Of a stretch of DNA of 64,000 nt, positions 24,317 to 32,776 are shown piece after piece; position 1 is the stretch's first letter, and each line of letters begins with the position of its first letter. The DNA is from RHKX01 sp963784885. Its GTDB lineage: Bacteria > Actinomycetota > Thermoleophilia > Solirubrobacterales > 70-9. The notes below the pieces were generated by a model. The model saw only the letters and a list, made by a program, of their open reading frames with translations. It was not told the origin of the DNA and searched no databases. The stretch is from contig CAWATA010000006.1 in assembly GCA_963784885.1 (NCBI GenBank), positions 124,001 through 188,000 on the forward strand, given 5' to 3'. The position numbers and the translations under genes were made by a program.

Positions 24317-25285
24317 CTACTCGTCGCGCAGAGCGAGGCCGAGGCCGTGCATGGCCTCGATGACCTCTTCGATCGAGCGCTCGCCGAAGTTCGGGATCGC
24401 CTTCAGCTCCGACTCGGACTTCGCCTGGAGGTCGCCGATCGTCTGCACGCCCGCCCGCTTCAGGCAGTTGTAGGCGCGGACGCCGATCTCGAGCTCCTCG
24501 ATCAACCGGTCGTCGCCGCCGCCGCCCGCACCGGCCTCCTCGGCCGCATCGTCGGCGACGGCGGAGCCGTTGGTCTGGGTCAGCTCCTCGACGCGATCGG
24601 CGTCGGTGAAGATCGCCAGGCTGGCGATCATCAGCTCGGCCGCCTCGCGCAGCGCGGCACCGGGCTCGATCGAGCCGTCGGTCTCGAGCTGCAGCGAGAG
24701 CTTGTCGAAGTCGGTCCGCTGACCGACGCGGGAGGAATCGACGCGGTAGGACGCTCGCTTGATCGGCGAGAAGATCGAGTCGATCGGGATGACGCCGATC
24801 GGCTGGTCCTCGGTCTTGTTGTCCTCGGCCGGCGAGTAGCCGCGGCCGCGGCCGATCGTCAGATACATCTCGAGCTTCGTCTTCTTCTCGAGGGTCGCGA
24901 TCGGCGCGCCCGGGTTGAGGATCTCGACGCCGGCCGGCGTCTCGAGGTCAGCGGCGGTGATCTCGCCGGGGCCGGTGGCGACCAGGGGCACCTCGACGAC
25001 GTCGGCGTCGGTATGCATCCGGACGACGATGTCCTTGAGGTTGAGGATGATGTCGGTGACGTCCTCCTTGACCCCGGGGATCGCCGAGAACTCGTGGGCG
25101 ACGCCCTCGATCCGGACGCTGGTGATGGCGGCGCCCTTCAGTGAGGAAAGCAGCACACGACGAAGGCTGTTGCCGTACGTGTAGCCGAAGCCCTTGTCGA
25201 GCGGCTCGATCGTGAACGAGCCCTGGTTGTCGTTGATCTCCTCCGCGGAGATCGTCGGGGTCTGAAAATCGGGCAGGGTGGTCAT
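24317..25285 (-). CDS. rpoA: RNA polymerase alpha subunit
   Basis: 322 residues. The N-terminal assembly domain has GYTYGNSLRRVLLSSL and the alphaNTD loops. An acidic/glycine linker of ~25 residues (DDAAEEAGAGGGGDD) follows, then the C-terminal DNA/activator-binding domain (LEIGVRAYNCLKRAGVQTI, FGERSIEEV). Two alphas nucleate the core enzyme with RpoB and RpoC, also in this window. Between rpsD and rplQ, the classic alpha-operon order. Confidence 0.98.
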   Translation of the reverse strand: MTTLPDFQTPTISAEEINDNQGSFTIEPLDKGFGYTYGNSLRRVLLSSLKGAAITSVRIEGVAHEFSAIPGVKEDVTDIILNLKDIVVRMHTDADVVEVPLVATGPGEITAADLETPAGVEILNPGAPIATLEKKTKLEMYLTIGRGRGYSPAEDNKTEDQPIGVIPIDSIFSPIKRASYRVDSSRVGQRTDFDKLSLQLETDGSIEPGAALREAAELMIASLAIFTDADRVEELTQTNGSAVADDAAEEAGAGGGGDDRLIEELEIGVRAYNCLKRAGVQTIGDLQAKSESELKAIPNFGERSIEEVIEAMHGLGLALRDE

Positions 25286-25319
25286 TGCGCTTCCTTCCTT
25301 CGCAGGTTTTTCGAAGCCC

Positions 25320-25940
25320 CTACTTCGAGTACAGCTCGACGATGAGCTGCTCGGAAATCGGCGAGTCGATCTCGTCCCGCTCAGGGAGGCGCAACACCTT
25401 GGCGGTGAGCGAATCGTGATCGGCCTGCAGCCATGGGGGCACGGTTGAAATCAGTTCGGTGGCGACCCGGACGGTCGTGTCGGCGTCGGAGCCGGACTTG
25501 ATCGAGATGACGTCTTCCGGTTTCACCTGGTAGCTGGGGATGTCGACGCGGCGACCGTTGATCTGCCAGTGGCCATGGCGGATCAGCTGGCGGGCCTGGC
25601 GCCGCGAGGCGGCGAAACCGAGTCGGACGAGGACGTTGTCGAAACGCCGCTCGAGCAGCCGCAGCAGGTTCTCGCCGGTGACGCCGTCCTGGCGCGAGGC
25701 CTTGTCGTAGTAGGAGCGGAACTGCTTCTCTAGCACCTGGTAGAAGCGACGCGCCTTCTGCTTCTCGCGCAGCTGCTGGCGGTACTCGGACGCGCGCAGA
25801 CGGCCGCGGCCGTGCTCGCCCGGCGGGTAGGAGCGGCGCTCGACCCCGCACTTGTCGGTCAGGCAACGCTCGCCCTTCAGGAACAGCTTCTGGCCCTCAC
25901 GGCGGCACTGCTTGCACTGCGGTCCGGTGTCGCGGGCCAT
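25320..25940 (-). CDS. rpsD: 30S ribosomal protein S4
   Basis: 206 residues. 16S rRNA binder that starts 30S assembly. This is the zinc-binding (C+) form, with CKQC at 9-12 and two further Cys in ERCLTDKCG. The S4 RNA-binding domain includes RLGFAASRRQARQLIRHGH. The start overlaps the rpsK stop by 1 nt. S4 is often the translational repressor of this operon; no leader target was identified. Confidence 0.98.
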   Translation of the reverse strand: MARDTGPQCKQCRREGQKLFLKGERCLTDKCGVERRSYPPGEHGRGRLRASEYRQQLREKQKARRFYQVLEKQFRSYYDKASRQDGVTGENLLRLLERRFDNVLVRLGFAASRRQARQLIRHGHWQINGRRVDIPSYQVKPEDVISIKSGSDADTTVRVATELISTVPPWLQADHDSLTAKVLRLPERDEIDSPISEQLIVELYSK

Positions 25941-26338
25941 CAGACGCGCCTCCGCTTCTTCGGACGGCAGCCGTTGTGGGCCTGGGGCGTCACGTCCTTG
26001 ACGGTCGTCACCTGCAGGCCGGCGGCCTGCAGCGCGCGAATCGCCGTCTCGCGGCCGGAGCCGGCGCCCTTGGCGTGGACCTCGACGCGCTCGAGCCCGT
26101 GCTCCATGCCCTTGCGGGCGGCGTTGTCGGCGGTCACCTGGGCGGCGAACGGCGTCGACTTGCGGGAGCCCTTGAACCCGGCGCTGCCGGCCGACTCCCA
26201 GGCGACGACGTTGCCCTCGGGATCGGTCAGGGTGACGATCGTGTTGTTGAAGCTGGTCTTGATGTGCGCCTGGCCGAACGGCACGTTCTTGCGCACACGG
26301 CGCTTGGAGCGGCCCGCGCCTCGCTTGGGTTGCGGCAT
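25940..26338 (-). CDS. rpsK: 30S ribosomal protein S11
   Basis: 132 residues. Platform protein contacting mRNA near the E site. FNNTIVTLTDPEGNVVAWESAG, GSRKSTPFAAQ and the C-terminal PQAHNGCRPKKRRRV are diagnostic. Stop and rpsD start share a base (TGATG). It follows rpsM by 35 nt. Confidence 0.98.
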   Translation of the reverse strand: MPQPKRGAGRSKRRVRKNVPFGQAHIKTSFNNTIVTLTDPEGNVVAWESAGSAGFKGSRKSTPFAAQVTADNAARKGMEHGLERVEVHAKGAGSGRETAIRALQAAGLQVTTVKDVTPQAHNGCRPKKRRRV

Positions 26339-26373
26339 CTAGAAAGTCCTCACTCGGTACTCGGTCGCGAACA

Positions 26374-26757
26374 TCACTTGGCCGTCGGCGCCTTCTTCTT
26401 GCCGGTCACGCTCATCTTCTTCGGGCCCTTGCGGCCGCGGGCGTTGGTCTTCGTGCGCTGGCCGCGAGCCGGCAGGCCGCGACGGTGGCGGAGGCCACGG
26501 TAGGAGCCGATCTCCATCAGCCGCTTGACGTTCTGCGAGCGCTCGCGCCGCAGATCGCCCTCGACCGGGTGGGCCTCGACCGCCTCGCGAAGCTTGATGA
26601 CCTCGTCCTCGGTCAGATCACCGACGCGCGTGTCGGCGTCGACGCCGGTGTCGGCGAGGATCTTCCGCGCGGTCGAGTCGCCGATCCCGTGGACGTACGT
26701 GAGACCGACCTCCACCCGCTTGTTGAGCGGGAGGTTCACTCCTGCGATCCGTGCCAA
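26374..26757 (-). CDS. rpsM: 30S ribosomal protein S13
   Basis: 127 residues. Head protein contacting the P-site tRNA and L5. MARIAGVNLPLNKRVEVGLTYVHGIG and the basic tail GLPARGQRTKTNARGRKGP are typical. It follows rpmJ directly, 1 nt after its stop. Confidence 0.98.
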   Translation of the reverse strand: MARIAGVNLPLNKRVEVGLTYVHGIGDSTARKILADTGVDADTRVGDLTEDEVIKLREAVEAHPVEGDLRRERSQNVKRLMEIGSYRGLRHRRGLPARGQRTKTNARGRKGPKKMSVTGKKKAPTAK

Positions 26758-26758
26758 C

Positions 26759-26872
26759 CTAGCCCTGCCTCTGCTTGTGGCGCGGGTTCGAGCAGATCAC
26801 GAGCACGCGACCGCGCCGCCGGATGACCTGGCATCGTTCGCACATCGGTTTTACGGAGGCTCGGACCTTCAT
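26759..26872 (-). CDS. rpmJ: 50S ribosomal protein L36
   Basis: 37 residues, starting MKVRASVKPMCERCQVIRR at ATG 26872. Zinc ribbon with C11, C14 and C27 and a His ligand (CSNPRHKQRQG), the zinc-binding form. First gene of the alpha-operon segment, with a promoter at 26965-26992. infA, which normally precedes it, is absent. Confidence 0.97.
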   Translation of the reverse strand: MKVRASVKPMCERCQVIRRRGRVLVICSNPRHKQRQG

Positions 26873-26964
26873 CGCTTCCGGCTTTCTATCTGACTTGAGG
26901 TGGCCCGCGTCATCCCATGAATCGGATGGCAGGCGGTAACGGACGGCCCTGAGGCCGAACGGGG

Positions 26965-26992
26965 ATGCTAGCACGGGCGGCGCGGCGTGCAA
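26965..26992 (-). promoter_or_regulatory. Promoter for rpmJ-rpsM-rpsK-rpsD-rpoA-rplQ
   Basis: On the minus strand, TTGCAC (26987-26992) and TAGCAT (26965-26970) are 16 nt apart. They give a leader of roughly 85 nt before rpmJ. The rest of 26873-27046 holds no gene. Confidence 0.6.
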
Positions 26993-27046
26993 TGCCGGGG
27001 GATTCCGCCGATGCGTGCCCGAGCCGGATGCCGCAGACGGCTGTCC

Positions 27047-27544
27047 TCAGCCGCCTCCGAGCTCGCCGGCGATGCCGGCGGCCCAGGCGCGGATCTCGTC
27101 CCAGTCACGGCGGTCACGGTACTCCTCGGGAGTGCTCGCGGCCATCGACTTGGCCATTCGGCCGGACTCCGGCGAGATTCTGCCCCCGAAGACGACGTGA
27201 TCGCGAACTCCGAGCCCCTCTGCCTTCGCGATCGTCCGCTTCGGCTCCTGCCAGGCGACATCGTCCTCGGCCGGATCCCCGGTCGGGCCCGAGCTGAAGA
27301 CCCAGAACGGCAGCTCCGCCAACTCCTTCGATCGCTTGCGGAGGAAATGGCGGGCGTCGCCCTGCCAGCGCTTCATGTAGACGGCGCTGCCGAGCACGAC
27401 GGCGTCGTAACCGTCGAGTTCGCCGACGGAACCCGCCTCGGCGCAGTCGGCGCCGAGCCCACGCTCGCGGAGCTCGGCGGCGACGGCCTCGGCGATCTCG
27501 GCGGTCGATCCGTGCTTGGAGGCGTAGGCGACGAGAACCTTCAT
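27047..27544 (-). CDS. Flavodoxin-domain protein (HemG-like)
   Basis: 165 residues from ATG 27544 (MKVLVAYASKHGSTAEIAEAV); an in-frame ATG at 27562 would add six residues. The FMN phosphate-binding loop ASKHGSTAE and VVLGSAVYMKRWQGDARHFL are characteristic of flavodoxin-fold proteins of the menaquinone-dependent protoporphyrinogen oxidase type. The region before the C-terminus (FGGRISPESGRMAKSM) also fits that group. It could oxidise protoporphyrinogen or act as a general flavodoxin; no haem genes are nearby. Part of the 4-kb block that separates map from rpmJ. Confidence 0.75.
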   Translation of the reverse strand: MKVLVAYASKHGSTAEIAEAVAAELRERGLGADCAEAGSVGELDGYDAVVLGSAVYMKRWQGDARHFLRKRSKELAELPFWVFSSGPTGDPAEDDVAWQEPKRTIAKAEGLGVRDHVVFGGRISPESGRMAKSMAASTPEEYRDRRDWDEIRAWAAGIAGELGGG

Positions 27545-27629
27545 CTGGGCAGGGTCGCGCATCGACGTCGCAGGCGAATCCGTGGAAAGGGCGGATCTCA
27601 GGCCCCCATCGTCCCTCTACGTTGAACCG

Positions 27630-28370
27630 ATGGCGGGCACCGACAGCCGGGCGGGGGACGACGAACCGCTGATCTCCCTGCGCGGTGTCAGCCGTCACTA
27701 CGAGATCGGCGGCGGGACCGTGAAGGCGCTCGATGAGGTCGACCTCGAGGTTCGCCCGGGCGAGTTCGTGGTGATCCTCGGAGCCTCGGGAAGCGGCAAG
27801 ACGACGCTCCTCAACGTGATCGGAGCGCTCGACGTGCCGACCGCCGGGGCGATCCGGATCGGCGGTCGCGAGGTCACCGGCGCATCCCGGCGCGACCTCT
27901 TCGCGCTCCGCCGCCACGAGATCGGGTTCATCTTCCAGAGCTTCAACCTGTTCCCGGGGCTCACGGCGCTCGAGAACGTCGAGTTCGGAGCCGACGTCGC
28001 CGACCGGGGCGACGCTCGCGCTGCGGCACGCGAGGTCCTCGCCCAGGTCGGGCTCGGAGAGCGGGCGGACCACTTCCCGCACGAGCTCTCGGGCGGCGAG
28101 CAGCAGCGGGTCGCGATCGCGCGGGCGCTCGCGGCGGGAAATCCGATCGTGCTCGCCGACGAGCCGACCGGCGAGCTCGACTTCGAGACCGGCGTGCAGA
28201 TCCTCGAGCTCCTCCACGACGTGACGCACACTTCGGGGACGGCGGTCCTCGTCGTCACCCACAACCGCGAGATCGCCCGCGTCGCGGACCGGATCGTCGA
28301 GCTCTCCAGCGGCAGGATCGTCTCCGACGCGGCGAACGAGCCGGCCGCCATGGCCGACCTTCATTGGTGA
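27630..28370 (+). CDS. ABC transporter ATP-binding protein (MacB/LolD type)
   Basis: 246 residues from ATG 27630, which follows a TACGTT box by 6 nt; an upstream in-frame ATG at 27582 is less likely. Walker A GASGSGKTT, Q-loop FIFQSFNLFPGL, signature ELSGGEQQRVAIARALA, Walker B IVLADEPTGELD and H-loop VTHN are complete. This subfamily drives FtsX-like permeases that act in the periplasm or envelope rather than moving small solutes across. It is paired with the permease gene 4 nt downstream. Confidence 0.93.
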   Translation: MAGTDSRAGDDEPLISLRGVSRHYEIGGGTVKALDEVDLEVRPGEFVVILGASGSGKTTLLNVIGALDVPTAGAIRIGGREVTGASRRDLFALRRHEIGFIFQSFNLFPGLTALENVEFGADVADRGDARAAAREVLAQVGLGERADHFPHELSGGEQQRVAIARALAAGNPIVLADEPTGELDFETGVQILELLHDVTHTSGTAVLVVTHNREIARVADRIVELSSGRIVSDAANEPAAMADLHW

Positions 28371-28374
28371 GGTG

Positions 28375-30852
28375 ATGAGCGCCCGGATCCGCTTCTGGCT
28401 CCGCTGGTCGGGCCGCGATCTTCGCGGCCGCTGGCAGCTCGTCCTCGCAATCGGGCTGCTCCTCGCCGGAGGGATCGGCCTCGCTGCCGGGCTCGCGAGC
28501 ATGCGGGACTGGCGGGTCGCCTCCAACGACCAGAGCTTCGCCAACCTCGAGGTGCACGACCTCAGGGTTGAGGCGGAGCAGGGCTCCTACGCACCGGCCG
28601 GCTCGCTGGCGCGCGCCGCCGGGCGGATCCCGGACGCCGACATGATCGCGGCGGCGAGCGAACGGCTGATCGCGCCGACTCAGATCGACGCTTCCGAGGC
28701 CGCCGGCCGGACCGTGATCACGCCCGGGCAGTTGATCGGCGTCGAGACCGCAGCCGACCGCCGGGTCGCCGGCGTCACGGTCACCGGGCCACCGGTCGAC
28801 TCCGTGGCCGTTGCCGCCGGCGAGGGACTGCCCCAGCGGGGGGAGCGGGCGACCGGAGTGCTCGACCCGCAGTACGCGAAGGAGAACGGAATCGAGCCGC
28901 CCGCCCGGATCGGGGTCGCCGGCGGCAGGACGATCGACATCGCCGGGCTCGGCAACAGCCCCGAGACGTTCGTCGTCATCGGCCCCGGCGGCGCGTTCAG
29001 CAGCGAAGCCGACTTCGGGACCGTCTTCCTGCCGCTGGCGGCCGCGCAGCGGATTGCCGGACAGCCCGGCAAGGTCAACGACCTCGCCGTGGCGCTGGTG
29101 CCGGGCGCCGACGCGGATCGGGTCGCCGCCGAGCTTCGCGACCGGATCGAGCGGGAGCTGCCCGGCTTCGGCATCGACGTGACCGACACCGGCGACATCG
29201 ACGGCCGGCGGATCCTCTACGACGATGCCGACAACGACCAACAGCTGTTCGACGTCTTCGCGTTCCTGATCCTCGCCGGCGCCGCCTTCGGCGCATTCAA
29301 CCTGATCAGCCGCACCATCGAGTCCCAGCGGCGCGAGATCGGAATCGGGATGGCGCTCGGCGTCGAATCCGGCCGGCTCGCGATCCGGCCGCTGCTCATG
29401 GGCCTGCAGATCGCCGTCACGGGAGTGCTCCTCGGGATCGTGGTCGGGCTCGTGGTCAACGGCTGGCTGCGGGGCCTCCTCGACGACCAGCTCCCACTCC
29501 CGTTCGTCGACACCGACGTCCGCTGGGACAGGTTCGCCGCCCGGGCCGCGATCGGCTTCGTGATCCCGCTCGCCGCCGCCGCCTGGCCGGTCTGGCGCGG
29601 TCTGCGGATCCGCCCGATCGAAGCGATCGAGGCGGGATTCCGCACCGCCCGCGGCGGTGGACTCGCACCGATCCTGGCGAGGCTCCCGATCCCGGGACGG
29701 AGCCTCACCCAGATGCCGGCCCGAAACGTCCTGCGAGCTCCGCGCCGAACGCTGCTCACCGTGCTCGCGAGCGCCGCGGTGATCTCGGTCGCGGTCTCGA
29801 TGTCGGGGATGCTCGACTCGTTCCGCGCGACCGTCGACGGGAACACGGCCGAACAGGAGCGGATGGCGCCTGATCGCCTCGAGGTCACGCTCGCCGGATT
29901 CGTCCCCGCCGACGCTCCCCCGCTCCGCCGCCTCGCGACCTCGCCGTTGGCGGCGGCGACGGACTCGCTGCTGACGCTGCCGGCGACGCTGCGATCCGGG
30001 AGCGAGGAGATCGACGTCGTGATCGACACGATCCCGGGCCCCGATCCGGTCTGGACCCCGCGTGCTGCTTCGGGCTCGCTCCCCGAGGGCCCACGGGAGA
30101 TCCTGATCGCCGGGAGCGCCGCCGACGACCTCGGCGTCGGCCCCGGCGACGCCGTGACCCTGTCTCACCCGGTGCAGGTCGGTCCGGACCGGTTCGGCAC
30201 GGAGGAGACCGAGGTGAAGATCAGCGGCACCCATGCCGATCCGTTCCGCTTCCCGGCCTACATGAGCAGCGCTGGTGCGGCGACGTTCGGGCTGACGGGG
30301 CAGGTCAACGCCGTGGACGTGGTCCCGCCGCCCGGCGTCGGCCAAGACGCGGTCAAGGAGGCGCTGCTGACCCATCCCGGGGTCGCGACGATCGAGCCGG
30401 CGTCGACGCTCGGCGACGCGCTCGAGGAGGGACTCGACGAGTTCGCGGCGATCATCCGCGTCGTCGTCGCGATCGCCGTGATCCTCGTCCTGCTGATCGC
30501 GTTCAATTCGACCGCGATCAACTCCGACGAGCGGGCCCGCGAGTACGCGACGATGTTCGCCTACGGGGTGCCGGTGCGGACCGTCGTCCGTCTCGCGATC
30601 TTCGAGAGCATGATCATCGGGCTCCTCGCCACCGCCGCCGGCGTCCTCCTCGGCGCCCTCATCCTCGGCTGGGTCATCAACGTGAGCATCGCGGAGGTCC
30701 TGCCCGAGCTCGGGGTGATCGGCTCGCTGTCGCTGGGCACCATCGCTCTCGCAGCGATCGCCGGGATCGGAGCGATGGCCCTGGCGCCGCTGCTGACGAT
30801 CCGGCGCCTGCGGCGGATGGACGTTCCCTCCACGCTCCGCGTGGTCGAGTGA
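28375..30852 (+). CDS. FtsX-like permease, ABC transporter
   Basis: 825 residues from ATG 28375; GTG 28372 is also possible. Layout: TM (about 24-43), a large extracytoplasmic domain of ~240 residues, a three-TM FtsX block (FAFLILAGAAFGAFNLISR onward), a short cytoplasmic linker, TM (TLLTVLASAAVISVAVSMS), a second extracytoplasmic domain, and a second three-TM FtsX block ending the protein. The duplicated FtsX architecture matches transporters for lipids/lipoproteins or envelope signalling. The substrate is unknown. No separate membrane-fusion protein is next to it. Confidence 0.85.
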   Translation: MSARIRFWLRWSGRDLRGRWQLVLAIGLLLAGGIGLAAGLASMRDWRVASNDQSFANLEVHDLRVEAEQGSYAPAGSLARAAGRIPDADMIAAASERLIAPTQIDASEAAGRTVITPGQLIGVETAADRRVAGVTVTGPPVDSVAVAAGEGLPQRGERATGVLDPQYAKENGIEPPARIGVAGGRTIDIAGLGNSPETFVVIGPGGAFSSEADFGTVFLPLAAAQRIAGQPGKVNDLAVALVPGADADRVAAELRDRIERELPGFGIDVTDTGDIDGRRILYDDADNDQQLFDVFAFLILAGAAFGAFNLISRTIESQRREIGIGMALGVESGRLAIRPLLMGLQIAVTGVLLGIVVGLVVNGWLRGLLDDQLPLPFVDTDVRWDRFAARAAIGFVIPLAAAAWPVWRGLRIRPIEAIEAGFRTARGGGLAPILARLPIPGRSLTQMPARNVLRAPRRTLLTVLASAAVISVAVSMSGMLDSFRATVDGNTAEQERMAPDRLEVTLAGFVPADAPPLRRLATSPLAAATDSLLTLPATLRSGSEEIDVVIDTIPGPDPVWTPRAASGSLPEGPREILIAGSAADDLGVGPGDAVTLSHPVQVGPDRFGTEETEVKISGTHADPFRFPAYMSSAGAATFGLTGQVNAVDVVPPPGVGQDAVKEALLTHPGVATIEPASTLGDALEEGLDEFAAIIRVVVAIAVILVLLIAFNSTAINSDERAREYATMFAYGVPVRTVVRLAIFESMIIGLLATAAGVLLGALILGWVINVSIAEVLPELGVIGSLSLGTIALAAIAGIGAMALAPLLTIRRLRRMDVPSTLRVVE

Positions 30853-30971
30853 CCGATTCCATCCGGTCGTTCACACTGACCGCCTGAGAATGATCCCGCC
30901 CTGACGCGATCGCCGAATCCGTCGACCGCGCCGGGGAGTTCGACCGCTGGTTCCGGCTGCGCAGCGAGCGT

Positions 30972-30997
30972 GCCGCCGTCGGTGAGGCGCCGGCGGC
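30972..30997. terminator. Hairpin between convergent permease and map genes
   Basis: GCCGCCG (30972-30978) pairs perfectly with CGGCGGC (30991-30997) and touches the map stop codon. The preceding 30853-30971 shows no gene and in particular no infA. Confidence 0.45.
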
Positions 30998-31752
30998 TAT
31001 TCCTCGTGCCACGGAGTCAGGATCCGCGGGCCGTCCTCACCGACCGCGACGGTGAACTCGAAGTGGGCGGCGAGGGAGTCGTCCTGGGAGTAGACGGCCC
31101 AGTTGTCGGAGCCCATCCTGATCTCGGGCGAGCCGATGTTGACCATCGGCTCGATCGCGAAGGTCATCCCCTCCTCGAGCATCGGGCCCTTGCCGGGCTC
31201 GCCGAAGTTCGGGATCTGCGGGTCCTCATGCATGCGCGTGCCGATCCCGTGGCCGACGAGGCTGCGGATCACGGCGAGCCCGTCGCGCTCGACCCGCTCC
31301 TGGATCGCCGCCGAGACGTCGCCGAGGTGGTTGCCCGCCTTCGCCTCGGCGATCCCGCAGAACAGCGAGTCCTTCGTCGTCTCGAGCAGCTGCTGAGCCG
31401 GCTCGGACACCGGCCCGATCGGGATCGTGAAGGCCGCGTCGGCGACCCAGCCGTCGAGCGTGACGCCGACGTCGAGTGAGATCAGATCGCCGCGCTTGAG
31501 CTCGTAGGGGCCGGGGATCCCGTGGACGACCATCGAGTTCGGAGAGGCGCAGATCGAGCCCGGGAAGCCGTTGTAGCCCTTGAAGGCGGCCTCGGCGCCC
31601 TGCGAGCGGATGAACCGCTCGGCGGCGAGGTCGAGGTCGAGCGTCGTCACGCCCGGGCGGGCGCTCTTCTTGAGCATCTTCAGGCAGCGGGCCAGGATGT
31701 CCCCGGCCGCGGCCATCTTGTCGACCTGCTCCGGGGTCTTCGGGACGATCAA
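30997..31752 (-). CDS. map: Methionine aminopeptidase type I
   Basis: 251 residues. It removes the initiator Met. Substrate His77 (VVHGIP) and metal ligands D94 (SLDVGVTLDGW), D105 (ADAAFTI), His in VGHGIGTRMHEDP, Glu in FAIEPMVN and Glu in HFEFTVAV are all present. There is no N-terminal zinc/SH3 extension. TTG start at 31752, 7 nt after the adk stop; operon adk-map as in the spc operon. Confidence 0.96.
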   Translation of the reverse strand: MIVPKTPEQVDKMAAAGDILARCLKMLKKSARPGVTTLDLDLAAERFIRSQGAEAAFKGYNGFPGSICASPNSMVVHGIPGPYELKRGDLISLDVGVTLDGWVADAAFTIPIGPVSEPAQQLLETTKDSLFCGIAEAKAGNHLGDVSAAIQERVERDGLAVIRSLVGHGIGTRMHEDPQIPNFGEPGKGPMLEEGMTFAIEPMVNIGSPEIRMGSDNWAVYSQDDSLAAHFEFTVAVGEDGPRILTPWHEE

Positions 31753-31759
31753 GGCAGGG

Positions 31760-32434
31760 TCAGAGCTCTTCTTCCATCCGCAGGGTCGCGAGCAGCGCCC
31801 TGATCCGGTTGCCGACCTCTTCCGGATTCAGCGCGCCGTCGACCCGCTTGAGCACGCCGCGCTCCTCGTAGAAGTCGACCAGCGGCTTGGTCTTCTCGTG
31901 GTAGGTCTCGAGCCGGTGGCGGATGACCTCCGGCTTGTCGTCGTCGCGGACGATCAGCCGGGCGCCGCAGATGTCGCAGACGTCATCGTTCTTCGGGGGG
32001 TCGAAGTCGACGTGGAAGATGTGACCGTTCTTGGAACAGGTGCGACGGCCGCCGAGACGCCGGACGACCTCCTCGTCGCTGACGTCGATCAGCACCGCCG
32101 CAGTGATCCCGCGGCCGAGGCCGTCCATCTCCTCGCCCAGCGCCTCGGCCTGGCCGACCGTCCGCGGGAAGCCGTCGAGGATGAACCCGTCGGCGGCCTC
32201 GGCGCTCTCGACGCGCTCGGCGATGACGCCGATGATCACCTCGTCGGGAACCAGGTCGCCACGGTCCATGTACTCCTTCGCCGTCCTTCCGAGCTCGGTT
32301 CCCTCGGCGACCGCGGCCCTGAGGATGTCGCCGGTGGCGTAATAGGGCAGGCGGAAGTCCTCCTGCAGGCGCTCGCCCTGCGTTCCCTTTCCGGACCCGG
32401 GGGGGCCGAGGAGGATGAGATTCAGCTCGGACAC
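31760..32434 (-). CDS. adk: Adenylate kinase
   Basis: 224 residues. ATP + AMP = 2 ADP. P-loop GPPGSGKGT (10-18), NMP-binding TGDILRAAV, DGFPRTVGQ, and a long LID. The LID carries Cys residues (TCSKNGHIFH and DVCDICG), so it probably binds zinc, with the second ligand replaced relative to four-Cys forms. GTG 32434 follows a TACCCT box by 9 nt, so adk-map has its own leaderless promoter despite lying downstream of secY. Confidence 0.96.
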   Translation of the reverse strand: MSELNLILLGPPGSGKGTQGERLQEDFRLPYYATGDILRAAVAEGTELGRTAKEYMDRGDLVPDEVIIGVIAERVESAEAADGFILDGFPRTVGQAEALGEEMDGLGRGITAAVLIDVSDEEVVRRLGGRRTCSKNGHIFHVDFDPPKNDDVCDICGARLIVRDDDKPEVIRHRLETYHEKTKPLVDFYEERGVLKRVDGALNPEEVGNRIRALLATLRMEEEL

Positions 32435-32546
32435 GGGTGCTGCAGGGTACCGTTCGCCCCGCGGCCTCGTTATCCGGGATTCCTACTGGCCGGGCTCAAG
32501 AGCCGGGAGGGCCATCCGGGAGTCGTTCGCGGCGGGAGGTTTCCCG

Positions 32547-32631
32547 CGGCGGGTCCTGCCGGGGGGTGTCCCATCGCACTGCGCCACCGGCATTGCTCGC
32601 GCGATGGGATCCCTCCCCCCGGCACCCGCCG
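32547..32631 (-). repeat. Long imperfect inverted repeat between secY and adk
   Basis: The arms 32547-32577 and 32601-32631 pair in three perfect segments of 8, 9 and 9 bp (CGGCGGGT; GCCGGGGGG; TCCCATCGC with their complements), separated by small internal loops. The terminal loop is 23 nt. It lies next to repeat copy B in the 342-nt secY-adk gap and may terminate secY transcription. The rest of the gap (32435-32546) shows no gene. Confidence 0.65.
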
Positions 32632-32642
32632 CCAGAGCCGCG

Positions 32643-32748
32643 GCCTCCCCGGCTGGGCCCAACACACATGTCATCCCGTCCCGGACCACCGCGCCGACCG
32701 GGGAGACCGGACGGGCGAAGCCCGGAGGATCTCCCCGGAGTTATCTAC
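32643..32748 (-). repeat. Dispersed structured repeat, copy B
   Basis: Homologue of 17319-17421. The 9-bp helix is CCGGGGAGA (32698-32706) with TCTCCCCGG (32730-32738). It encloses GGGC-GAA-GCCC (32713-32723) between CCGGAC and GGAGGA. ACACATGTCATCCCG, CACCGCGCCG and TTATCTAC align with copy A. On the minus strand it lies 29 nt after the secY stop and before the long hairpin at 32547-32631. Confidence 0.75.
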
Positions 32749-32776
32749 GCGCAGCGGAGCCTTCCGCCGGGGTGAT

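Noticed and set aside
30853..30996. A degenerate infA in the permease-map gap
   Set aside because: No frame on either strand shows IF-1 features; the gap contains only a hairpin.
32435..32776. A hidden small protein gene in the secY-adk gap
   Set aside because: Short frames exist on both strands (for example 32483-32689) but differ entirely in protein sequence from the homologous repeat at 17.3 kb, while base-pairing is conserved; the conservation is structural, not coding.
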